DNA of 31,830 bases from a virus, in IMG/VR virus record IMGVR_UViG_3300009151_000238, positions 1 through 31,830 of that record, one strand, 5' to 3'. The translations under genes were made by a program, and so were the position numbers. This document shows positions 24,333-31,439 of this stretch, in pieces. The first letter of the stretch is position 1, and the number at the start of each line of letters is the position of its first letter. The notes under the pieces were generated by a model. That model did not search any database. It worked only from the letters and a program-made list of their open reading frames with translations, and had not been told where the DNA came from.

Positions 24333-24812
24333 ATGTCCTTCGCTAGTCCAGCGAGCTCAGAGCTCGGACCGAAGCCTGCAGATCTGAACGGTCATCTGCT
24401 CATCATCACGCCCAACGAATACAAGACGGGCATCGTGACAAGTCTCGGCGAAGCTGAAGCGATTCAGTGTGACGTCGTCGATCTTGACACGAGCGAGGAA
24501 CACTTCGATGTTCTCTTCTTCAATGTCGCTCTGCGAAGTGCATTGAAGCCAAACATCGGCAAGCAAGTTCTCGCACGAATCGGACAAGGAATCGCAAAGC
24601 CAGGAAAGTCGGCGCCGTGGATCTTGAACGATGCGACGCAGTCAGCAGATGACATCAAGTGCGCGACTGACTATCTCTCAGCGAAAGCGACTGGAGCATT
24701 CACGAGCGCGCCAGCTGTTGAAGCAAAGACTGGCAGTGCTGACGCTTTGAAGAGTGTCGTCGATGTCAACGACCCAGCGATCGCAGCTCTTCTCGCTTCG
24801 CTCACTCAGTAG
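24333..24812 (+). CDS. Single-strand DNA-binding-like protein (actinophage type)
   Basis: A 159-aa protein. The order DLNGHLLIITPNEYKTGI, GEAEAIQCDVVDLD and FFNVALRSALKPNIGKQVLARIGQG fits the OB-like ssDNA-binding protein of many actinophages, with an acidic/hydrophobic tail ending AALLASLTQ. Such proteins coat single strands during replication and recombination. A strong GAAAGGGGAC ribosome site and leader hairpin suggest high expression. The call is by pattern, not a formal search. Confidence 0.72.
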   Translation: MSFASPASSELGPKPADLNGHLLIITPNEYKTGIVTSLGEAEAIQCDVVDLDTSEEHFDVLFFNVALRSALKPNIGKQVLARIGQGIAKPGKSAPWILNDATQSADDIKCATDYLSAKATGAFTSAPAVEAKTGSADALKSVVDVNDPAIAALLASLTQ

Positions 24813-24832
24813 CAAAGCACTTCAGGGGATAG

Positions 24833-24887
24833 CTCGTCGAGTGCGCTTCGTTGGTTTTCGAATCAACGAGCTGGCGCACTCGACGAG
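24833..24887. other. Long branched hairpin between genes
   Basis: CTCGTCGAGTGCGC (24833-24846) pairs perfectly with GCGCACTCGACGAG (24874-24887). An inner stem TCGTTG (24848-24853) pairs with CAACGA (24864-24869). No T-run follows, but a CTACTACACACACAAAGGAC leader does. It may end transcription from upstream, or protect the 5' end of the next mRNA. Confidence 0.7.
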
Positions 24888-24916
24888 TCTCTACTACACA
24901 CACAAAGGACAAACGA

Positions 24917-25279
24917 ATGACCATCAAGATCACGGACAAAGACTGCGAACTCGTCTTCGAACTCGCACGCACATCATGCCCAGACGGCGGAATCTCTCAG
25001 TGCTATTCGTGCACGCGAGAGCTGCTGGCAAAGATCGTCGAAGAGCACGTCAGCCATGAGCTGTGCGTTAGCTTGCCGAACTTTCCGATCAGCAAGACGT
25101 CTGAGACTTCAGCGAACACGACAGGCGTCACATTCGTGTCGAGTGTTGACATCGCACAGATCGAGACGCCAGCAGTCTCAGCTTGTGCAGACGGTGACTT
25201 CTGCAAGCGCATCGACGGACGAATCGTGCACGACAAGTTCTGCAACTCGATCAACCATGCAGACGAGAACGACTCATGA
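24917..25279 (+). CDS. Cys-rich hypothetical protein
   Basis: A 120-aa protein started at ATG 24917, directly after AAAGGACAAACGA; longer in-frame starts would run through the hairpin. Cysteines cluster as CYSC near residue 35 and again late (CADGDFCKR, FCNS), so it may bind a metal. It overlaps the zinc-finger gene (ATGA). Function unknown. Confidence 0.6.
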   Translation: MTIKITDKDCELVFELARTSCPDGGISQCYSCTRELLAKIVEEHVSHELCVSLPNFPISKTSETSANTTGVTFVSSVDIAQIETPAVSACADGDFCKRIDGRIVHDKFCNSINHADENDS

Positions 25280-25425
25280 ACGACACGATCTGGATCTGCA
25301 ACTCGTGCTCATACTTTGGCACAGGACAACAGCAGCTCGACAAGCACTTGCAAGAGCACGCACTGGCGACACTGATGGCGCGAGACTTACAAGAAGAAGG
25401 ACAAGCAAGTGGACTCACTGTTTGA
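25276..25425 (+). CDS. C2H2 zinc-finger microprotein
   Basis: A 49-aa ORF with ATGA overlap upstream. Residues 8-28 fit a single classical C2H2 finger: Cys8-x2-Cys11-x12-His24-x3-His28, with Phe14 and Leu21 at core positions (Phe is one place earlier than usual). It overlaps by 17 bases the start of the cytosine methyltransferase gene, so expression is coupled. Possibly a DNA-binding or protein-binding helper of that enzyme (inference). Confidence 0.6.
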   Translation: MNDTIWICNSCSYFGTGQQQLDKHLQEHALATLMARDLQEEGQASGLTV

Positions 25426-26491
25426 AGACTTAAAAGACATCTACTCGATCGAAAGCATGATCGACATCAAGAAGCGCGACAACGGCTTGACAGCTGTTTC
25501 GACGTTCTCAGGTTGTGGCGGATCATCGTTAGGTCTCAAGATGGCTGGCTGGCGTATCGCTTACGCTGTCGAGTTCATCGAGCCAGCGCGTGACACATAC
25601 GCCGCAAACTTTCCAGACACATTCATCGACTCGCGCGACATTCGCGAGATCACTGCTGACGACATTCTGAGCAAGCTTGGACTACAAGTCGGCGAGCTTG
25701 ATCTCTTCGAAGGTTCGCCACCATGCTCGAGCTTCTCGACTGCGAACACGTCAAAGAACGCTCGAGTCGGCTCGATGAAGATCAAAGACTATTCAGACGG
25801 CGTTAAGCAGACGACTGACGATCTCTTCGACGAATGGCTTCGTCTGCTCGAAGGTCTCATGCCTAGAGCTTTCGTCGCTGAGAACGTCCCCGGCATGTTG
25901 CAAGCAGATGCGCTCGACATGCTTCACGACATCGTGACGCGCATGACAGCACTTGGCTATCACGTCGAAGCGAAGATCTACAACGTCGCCGCGTTCGGTT
26001 GTGCCACTGCTCGTCGTCGTCTGATCTTTCAGGGAATACGCAAAGATCAGGGCGTCGCACCTTTGCGCCCGTCGACTCTCGGTTGCAACGCGTACACACT
26101 GCGCGAAGCACTCGAAGCGATGACGCATGAGAGTCCGCAAGATGAGATCGACAAAGCGTTCGCGCAGATACCGTCTTACAAGCGCGAATGGAACAAGCTC
26201 AAGCCGGGCGAGGGATCTGACGTGATCTTTCAGATACAGCGATGCGCATGGGATAAGCCCGCGCCAACTTTCACAAAGTCTGGCGCGTACTCATCTGCGG
26301 ATCCTATGCACCCAGATGAGTGTCGCAAGTTCACAGCGACAGAGATCGCATGGCTCTCTGGCTTCCCAGCTGACTTCATTCTGACTGGGAATCCGTCTGA
26401 GCGATACGAGCGCATCGCGAGAGCAGTTCCGCCACCGTTGTATCGCGCAGTCGGTGCAGCTCTCGAGCAAGCGTTATCAGGTGAGCGATGA
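25409..26491 (+). CDS. DNA cytosine-C5 methyltransferase with altered motif X
   Basis: A 360-aa enzyme started at GTG 25409, preceded by GAAGAAGGAC. Motif I STFSGCGGSSLGL (31-43), motif IV SPPCSSFS (103-110, nucleophile Cys106), motif VI ENVPG (158-162), motif VIII ARRRL (201-205), a target-recognition region about 210-300, and motif IX TEIAWLSGFP (311-320). Motif X reads RIARAVPPP (335-343): the usual Gly-Asn is Ala337-Arg338. That position lies near the cofactor methyl group, so a change of cofactor is possible. It overlaps the CmoA-like gene by 4 bases (ATGA). Confidence 0.9.
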   Translation: MDSLFEDLKDIYSIESMIDIKKRDNGLTAVSTFSGCGGSSLGLKMAGWRIAYAVEFIEPARDTYAANFPDTFIDSRDIREITADDILSKLGLQVGELDLFEGSPPCSSFSTANTSKNARVGSMKIKDYSDGVKQTTDDLFDEWLRLLEGLMPRAFVAENVPGMLQADALDMLHDIVTRMTALGYHVEAKIYNVAAFGCATARRRLIFQGIRKDQGVAPLRPSTLGCNAYTLREALEAMTHESPQDEIDKAFAQIPSYKREWNKLKPGEGSDVIFQIQRCAWDKPAPTFTKSGAYSSADPMHPDECRKFTATEIAWLSGFPADFILTGNPSERYERIARAVPPPLYRAVGAALEQALSGER

Positions 26492-27150
26492 GCTTCGAGA
26501 TTCCGAACGAATGGACGTTCAAGAACAGCGAGATCGCACGCGACTTCGAGTCGCACGTTCGTGAGCAGCTGCCGTGGTACGAGCTTGCGACGTCAGCTGT
26601 CGCACAGATCGCACGTCACTACATCGGACAGAACGGCTATGTGTACGACGTCGGCGCATCGACTGGCAACATCGGTCGAGCTCTTGCTGACACGTTGACA
26701 GCACGCAAGGCGACACTGATCTCGATCGAAGAGTCGAAAGAGATGACTCTGCGCTTCAGTGCGCCCGGACATCTCGTCAACGAGCGCGCACAAGAGTACG
26801 ACTTCAAGAGCTTCGACTTTGCGACGTGCTTTCTTGTGCTCATGTTTCTTCGACCTGAAGAAGCTGTCGAGCTGCTCGATCGTCTGATCGCGAACATCGC
26901 ACTCGGCGGCGCTCTCGTCGTTGTCGAGCGAACACTGCCCCCAGACGGCTACGCAGGTTTAATCACGTCACGCATCACCATGAACGAGAAGCGACGCTCA
27001 GGCATCTCAGGCGACGCGATCGTCGACAAAGAGCTGTCACTCGCTGGGGTTCAACGACCCATCGCGAGCGACGTGTTCACGTCACGCGGTGGCGTCGAGT
27101 TCTTTCGCTTCGCTGACTTCGCTGGCTATTTATTCGAGCAGAAGTCATGA
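26488..27150 (+). CDS. CmoA-like SAM-dependent enzyme (candidate carboxy-SAM synthase or methyltransferase)
   Basis: A 220-aa class I SAM-binding protein. WTF (9-11), a helix ending LPWYE (28-32), motif I VYDVGASTGNIG (52-63), SFDFATCFLVLMFL (108-121), and GGALVVVE (140-147) follow the order of CmoA, the enzyme that makes carboxy-SAM from SAM and prephenate. Aligned by eye, CmoA Arg199 falls at Glu182, with Arg190 near, so the carboxylate-binding site is not proven. A plain methyltransferase is the main alternative. It overlaps both neighbours (ATGA), inside the modification block. Confidence 0.78.
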   Translation: MSFEIPNEWTFKNSEIARDFESHVREQLPWYELATSAVAQIARHYIGQNGYVYDVGASTGNIGRALADTLTARKATLISIEESKEMTLRFSAPGHLVNERAQEYDFKSFDFATCFLVLMFLRPEEAVELLDRLIANIALGGALVVVERTLPPDGYAGLITSRITMNEKRRSGISGDAIVDKELSLAGVQRPIASDVFTSRGGVEFFRFADFAGYLFEQKS

Positions 27151-27182
27151 GCTACATCAAACGACAACTAGAAGAGGACAAC

Positions 27183-27743
27183 ATGAAAGACAAGCAACTA
27201 CTCATCGGACTCTCAGGCTATGCGCAGTCCGGCAAAGACACAGTCGCCGACTATCTGCGCGAGCATCATGACTTCATTCGAGTCTCGTTCGCTGATCAGA
27301 TCAAACAGGCTCTCTATGTGCTGAACCCGATGATCGCGCACGATGCTCGCGTCGACTATCTTCAGACGTATCTCATGAACTCTTCATGGGACGAGATGAA
27401 GCAGAACAAAGAAGTCAGACGACTGCTTCAACGACTGGGCACACAAGTCGGGCGCAACTTTATCGACGAGAACATCTGGCTCGATCGTGTCTTCAAGTCG
27501 AAGCTGTTCGACAGCACTGCGAGCATCGTGATCACTGACGTGCGCTTTGAGAATGAAGCAGACGAGATCAGACAGCGAGGCGGCTTCATCTTGCGCATCG
27601 AGCGCGAAGGTGTCCATGCATACAACAGACACGCGAGCGAGACTGCTCTTGACGACTACGACTTCGACGTGATCGTGCCCAACAACGAGTCGATCGCTGA
27701 CTTGTATTCGAACGTCGATCAGATCGTGAAACTGCTGTCATGA
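27183..27743 (+). CDS. Deoxynucleoside monophosphate kinase
   Basis: A 186-aa kinase of the phage dNMP kinase type. The P-loop is GYAQSGKDT (12-20); later DVRFENEADEIRQRGG marks the base/phosphate side as in T4 gp1-like enzymes. It phosphorylates dNMPs, possibly including modified ones. I start at ATG 27183, after AGAGGACAAC, the same ribosome-site form used elsewhere. An in-frame ATG at 27147 overlaps the previous stop and would add 12 residues. Confidence 0.88.
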   Translation: MKDKQLLIGLSGYAQSGKDTVADYLREHHDFIRVSFADQIKQALYVLNPMIAHDARVDYLQTYLMNSSWDEMKQNKEVRRLLQRLGTQVGRNFIDENIWLDRVFKSKLFDSTASIVITDVRFENEADEIRQRGGFILRIEREGVHAYNRHASETALDDYDFDVIVPNNESIADLYSNVDQIVKLLS

Positions 27744-29923
27744 ACGAAGCGCAGACACAGACATCGTCATCGAACGACATTCTCAGAGCTGCTCTCGAGT
27801 TTCGCAACGCTGGCATCTCAGTCATACCAGTTAAAGCAGACGGCTCGAAAGCATCGCTCGTCGCTTGGAAAGAGTTTCAGTCTCGACTCGCGACGCGTGA
27901 CGAGCTGCTCGAGTGGTTCATCGACTCGCAAGGCTTCGCAGTCATCACAGGTTCGATCTCTGGCAACTTGGAGATGCTCGAACTAGAAGGACGCGCAGTC
28001 GAGTCAGGCTTGTTTCAAGAAGGGCACGACATCGCGATCAACTCTGGACTGGAAGACGTCTGGCAGATCTTGTCGCAGACGTATCACGAGCAGACACCAT
28101 CGGGCGGCGTTCATTGGTTATATCGCATCAGTGACGCGCCAGTACCACGCAACACGAAACTCGCACGAAAGCCGGGCGCGAATGACTCTGTCGACGTACT
28201 GATCGAGACTCGAGGTGAAGGCGGCTATGTCATCGTCGCACCAAGTCACGGCAAGACTCACGCGTCAGAGCGTGCATGGATACGTCTCAACAATTCGACA
28301 GTCGAGTCGATCGCGACGATCACGTTCGAGCAGAGAGAAGCACTGCACGACATCTTCAGAGCACTCGATCAGATGCCACGCGTCGAAGCGATCACTCAAA
28401 GCATGACAGTGCGTGACAGTGACGAGCTGCGCCCCGGTGATGACTTCAACGCTCGAGCACACTGGGAAGACATACTCGTCGGCTGGACTCGTGTCTATCA
28501 ACGAGCAGATGGACAAGTCTTCTGGCGTCGACCCGGTAAGTCTGTCGGCGTCTCAGCATCGACTCACGCGAACGACGCGGACAACTTGTACGTCTGGACG
28601 ACGTCGACAGCGTTCGAGTCTGAGAAGTATTATTCGAAGTTCGCGGCGTATGCACTGCTCAAGTGTGCTGGAGACTATGCGCGAGCAGCTTCAGATCTTC
28701 GACGACTCGGCTATGGTGGCGCGCAACTTCGAGTCGTGACAGAAGATGTCGTCAAGCTGACACCGTTATCAGACGTTCTCAAAGCGCATCACAGCGGCAG
28801 AGAACAGATCGACGATGAAGAAGACGATGAAGCGATACTCGCCGCTCTGAGACGCGCTCAGCTGTTTGCAGTCGAACTCGAGACGCAACAGATACGTCGA
28901 GAAGTGAAGCGTCGACTCGACGACGAAGACATGCTCGCAAGTTTCAGACAGCCGAGCTACATTCTGAGCGCGCGAGACGAGCTCGATCTGCCAGACGAAG
29001 AGACAGCATGGCTCGTCGAAGATCTGTTTCCGACAGGTGCGAACATTCTGCTGACAGCTGCATACAAGTCGGGCAAGACGACACTCGTCAACAATCTCGT
29101 GAAGAGTCTCGTCGATGAAGAGTCATTCTTGAATCGCTTCAACGTCGCCCAGCACGACGGGCGCGTCGTCATCTTCAACTATGAAGTCGAAGCGCGACAG
29201 TATCGCCACTGGGTCAGAGACATGAACATCAAGAACTTGGACAAGATCACACTCGTGCATCTGCGCGGCTTACGCATGCCAGTGTCAGTCGAACACGTCG
29301 AAGACAAGATCGTCGACATGCTCACAGAGCTCGACTGTCAGACATGGATCGTCGACCCGTTCGCACGCGCATTCGTCGGCTCTGGTGAAGAGAACAGCAA
29401 CTCAGACGTCGGACGCTTCTTAGACACACTTGACGTCATCAAAGAGCGAGCAGGTGTCAAGAATCTCGTGCTACCTGCACACACTGGACGAGCACAAGAG
29501 CACGGCATTGAACGCGCACGCGGTGCAACACGACTCGACGATCATGCAGACGTTCGCTGGCTACTCACAAAGCAAGACTCTGGTGATCGCTTCTTCAGTG
29601 CATCAGGACGCGACGTCGAACTCGAAGAGCAGCTGCTCAGCTTCGACACAGAGACGCGCAAGATGAGCATCGCTCGAGCAACAACACGCAAAGCACACTC
29701 ACGCGAACGCATCGAACAGCGAATCGTCGACTATCTACGCGCCAACCCAGCGACAAAGTCATCAGAGCTCGAACGATCAGTCGGTGGAAACGCCGCCGAC
29801 TTCAGAAACGCTCGCGAGCAACTACTGCGAGAAGGACTCATCAGATACGACGATTTAGGACCGACAAAGCTCTGGTCGACGACAGACGTCAAAGCGTTCA
29901 GAGAGACAGCGAGCGCATCATGA
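27740..29923 (+). CDS. Primase-polymerase / RecA-like helicase fusion
   Basis: A 727-aa replication protein. Residues about 15-200 are a prim-pol domain: GISVIPVKADG, LEMLELEG (78-84), TPSGGVHWLYR (119-129) and ETRGEGGYVIVAPS. The usual metal-binding Asp-x-Asp appears as Glu81-x-Glu83. Residues 430-620 form a RecA-like ATPase with Walker A TAAYKSGKTT (439-448) and Walker B WIVDPFARA (536-544). A winged-helix-like end follows (SSELERSVGGNAADFRNA). It likely primes and unwinds phage DNA; no phage DNA polymerase is present, so host polymerase is presumably used. Confidence 0.88.
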   Translation: MNEAQTQTSSSNDILRAALEFRNAGISVIPVKADGSKASLVAWKEFQSRLATRDELLEWFIDSQGFAVITGSISGNLEMLELEGRAVESGLFQEGHDIAINSGLEDVWQILSQTYHEQTPSGGVHWLYRISDAPVPRNTKLARKPGANDSVDVLIETRGEGGYVIVAPSHGKTHASERAWIRLNNSTVESIATITFEQREALHDIFRALDQMPRVEAITQSMTVRDSDELRPGDDFNARAHWEDILVGWTRVYQRADGQVFWRRPGKSVGVSASTHANDADNLYVWTTSTAFESEKYYSKFAAYALLKCAGDYARAASDLRRLGYGGAQLRVVTEDVVKLTPLSDVLKAHHSGREQIDDEEDDEAILAALRRAQLFAVELETQQIRREVKRRLDDEDMLASFRQPSYILSARDELDLPDEETAWLVEDLFPTGANILLTAAYKSGKTTLVNNLVKSLVDEESFLNRFNVAQHDGRVVIFNYEVEARQYRHWVRDMNIKNLDKITLVHLRGLRMPVSVEHVEDKIVDMLTELDCQTWIVDPFARAFVGSGEENSNSDVGRFLDTLDVIKERAGVKNLVLPAHTGRAQEHGIERARGATRLDDHADVRWLLTKQDSGDRFFSASGRDVELEEQLLSFDTETRKMSIARATTRKAHSRERIEQRIVDYLRANPATKSSELERSVGGNAADFRNAREQLLREGLIRYDDLGPTKLWSTTDVKAFRETASAS

Positions 29924-30021
29924 AAGACATGATCTTTACATACTCGACCAACCGCGACCAATACTCGACCAAGAGCCGCGGTCGTTATTCGTCTCTCTTA
30001 TATAAGAGACGAACAACATGA
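29920..30021 (+). CDS. 33-aa overlapping microORF
   Basis: A 33-aa ORF whose start overlaps the primase stop and whose stop overlaps the next start, both as ATGA. It is Tyr/Ser/Arg-rich with no known motif. The overlaps suggest translation carried through to the next gene, but the DNA also carries phased repeats and a palindrome, so the ORF may only be incidental. Confidence 0.35.
   Translation: MKDMIFTYSTNRDQYSTKSRGRYSSLLYKRRTT
29940..30012. repeat. Phased CGACCAA repeats plus AT-rich palindrome (candidate origin/operator)
   Basis: CGACCAA occurs at 29945-29951, 29955-29961 and 29966-29972, 10 and 11 bp apart, i.e. on one helix face; a fourth copy is at 30046-30052. Two copies belong to a longer ATACTCGACCAA repeat (29940-29951, 29961-29972). 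Just downstream TCGTCTCT (29989-29996) pairs with AGAGACGA (30005-30012) around CTTATATA, the most AT-rich spot nearby. Iterons beside an unwinding element after the primase-helicase gene suggest an origin or an operator. Confidence 0.6.
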
Positions 30022-30377
30022 ACGCCAGACGAGCAAGGGCATTCTCGACCAAAGAGAAGCACTGCAACAGATGCAGATCACCGATCTGGCAGACACACAC
30101 AACTTCGGGCTGGCCCGTCAGACTCGACGTCAATCGACTCACGCTTCTCGAAGAGCTGCAAGCACGACTCAGAAAGAGATCGACGTATCAGCTCAAGCCT
30201 GACTACTCACGCACCAGCTGGAGCGTCATCTATCGCACAGCGCGACTCATCAGCACGAGCGTCGATCAAGTCGTTCTCGCTGATCACGAATGCCACCCGA
30301 TGACGACACGAGAACACCCGATCTACTTCACGCCCAGAGAACACGACTATCAGACAACCGAGGAGCCCGAGTTCTAA
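30018..30377 (+). CDS. Hypothetical Zn-ribbon-like protein
   Basis: A 119-aa basic protein. CNRC (about residues 16-19) near the N-terminus and HECHPM late give a possible Cys/His metal site. The middle (SRTSWSVIYRTARLIS) is polar. It is translationally linked to both neighbours (ATGA before, TAATG after). Proteins of this general form follow the primase in some actinophages. Function unknown. Confidence 0.6.
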   Translation: MNARRARAFSTKEKHCNRCRSPIWQTHTTSGWPVRLDVNRLTLLEELQARLRKRSTYQLKPDYSRTSWSVIYRTARLISTSVDQVVLADHECHPMTTREHPIYFTPREHDYQTTEEPEF

Positions 30378-31138
30378 TGACATGCAAACTCTGTCCACGA
30401 AAGACACGCGACGAACGCACACTCTGCGACAAGTGCGAACAAAGACTCAAAGCACGACTCGCAGAGATACCAGTGCTTCACGCTGAATCGAAGAACAATC
30501 TGATGCCAGCAAAGAACTCAGGATACGGCGCCAGATCCAGTGAACGCACCATCGGCATAAACATCAACGCGCTCGACTACTCGTCAGCACGACCCATTCT
30601 CGCGATCATGCACGAATGGGAACGTCTCATCAGAGAAGAGCGCAATCTGACGCCACCGGCATTAGTGCGACGCGAACGAAACACAGCAGACGAAGTGCTC
30701 AGCACAGTGCGCTTTCATCTCGCTCACTTCGACTGGATCATCGAACAAGAATGGATCGACGAATACGCACGAGAGATCGCGACTCTCTACTCGACAGGGT
30801 GCACAGCTGCACGACGAGACAAACATGCAGACAGACGCATCGCATGCCCTGCACAGATCAAAGACAAGATCTGCTCAGCACTCATCACAGTAAACGCCGA
30901 CGACATGTTCGCACGAATAACATGCAGAAGATGTCACACAGAATGGACGACAGGACGACTCGTCGCAGTCGCACTCTCGACACCTGAGCAGACAACATGG
31001 CTCGACGCAGAGTCGATCGCAAGCTGGACAAACATGAGCGAACGCAACGTCAGACGAATCGTCGCGAAGAACAAGATCACAAAGAAAGGACAACTCATAG
31101 ATCTTAATGAGTTTCTCGAACATCGAGACACACTCTGA
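30377..31138 (+). CDS. Zinc-ribbon and HTH DNA-binding protein
   Basis: A 253-aa protein started at ATG 30377 (overlap TAATG). N-terminal ribbon CKLC and CDKC (3-6, 17-20); a middle ACP plus CRRC pair may form a second metal site; and the C-terminal WLDAESIASWTNMSERNVRRIVAKN is a helix-turn-helix with a likely winged extension. It resembles actinophage HTH proteins that act as early or middle regulators. Possible target: the repeats at 29940-29972 (inference). Confidence 0.72.
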   Translation: MTCKLCPRKTRDERTLCDKCEQRLKARLAEIPVLHAESKNNLMPAKNSGYGARSSERTIGININALDYSSARPILAIMHEWERLIREERNLTPPALVRRERNTADEVLSTVRFHLAHFDWIIEQEWIDEYAREIATLYSTGCTAARRDKHADRRIACPAQIKDKICSALITVNADDMFARITCRRCHTEWTTGRLVAVALSTPEQTTWLDAESIASWTNMSERNVRRIVAKNKITKKGQLIDLNEFLEHRDTL

Positions 31139-31156
31139 AGAATGTCCGCGCGAGCC

Positions 31157-31165
31157 TGATACGAT
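31157..31165 (+). promoter_or_regulatory. Putative extended -10 promoter
   Basis: TGATACGAT fits an extended -10 box (TG-n-TACGAT) at 31157-31165. No good -35 is visible. With the terminator at 31197-31225 it could make a transcript of roughly 50 bases, or a leader controlled by attenuation for the two last genes. Confidence 0.35.
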
Positions 31166-31196
31166 GAGCACAAGCGCGAGAAACACAACTCAGCGC

Positions 31197-31225
31197 AGAG
31201 CCTGACTTCACAAGAGTCGGGCTCT
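31197..31225 (+). terminator. Intrinsic terminator / attenuator
   Basis: AGAGCCTGACT (31197-31207) pairs with AGTCGGGCTCT (31215-31225), one G-U pair, loop TCACAAG, then TTGCATTT. It follows the HTH gene by about 60 bases and ends 22 bases before the next gene. Confidence 0.75.
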
Positions 31226-31247
31226 TTGCATTTACAAAGGCGAGCAG

Positions 31248-31436
31248 ATGAATGTCAAGATCCAGATCGCTGACATCTGTGTCGAAGTCGATGACTTCGT
31301 GGACACACCAACAGTCGAAGCCGTAGAGACACTTCTTTCACGCACAGCACAGACAGCACTCTCACTTCATGCGCATCTCTACCAAAGCCTCACAGAAACT
31401 GTGACGACGTCAAGCGACAAGCCGACACAGAGCTGA
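31248..31436 (+). CDS. Small hypothetical protein
   Basis: A 62-aa ORF with AAAGGCGAGCAG before ATG 31248. It has an N-terminal strand pattern (NVKIQIADICVEVDDFVD), then a helix (VEAVETLLSRTAQTALSLHAHL). No family recognised. The HNH gene begins three bases after its stop. Confidence 0.6.
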   Translation: MNVKIQIADICVEVDDFVDTPTVEAVETLLSRTAQTALSLHAHLYQSLTETVTTSSDKPTQS

Positions 31437-31439
31437 CAA

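Noticed and set aside
24851-24916. Longer start for the Cys-rich protein
   Set aside because: It would translate through the long hairpin and CA leader; AAAGGAC before ATG 24917 marks the start.
25793-26140. Minus-strand frame opposite the cytosine methyltransferase
   Set aside because: Overlaps catalytic motifs of a secure gene and has no recognisable domain.
30290-30376. N-terminal extension of the zinc-ribbon/HTH protein
   Set aside because: The upstream part overlaps the previous gene entirely, while ATG 30377 overlaps its stop and begins directly at the CKLC ribbon.
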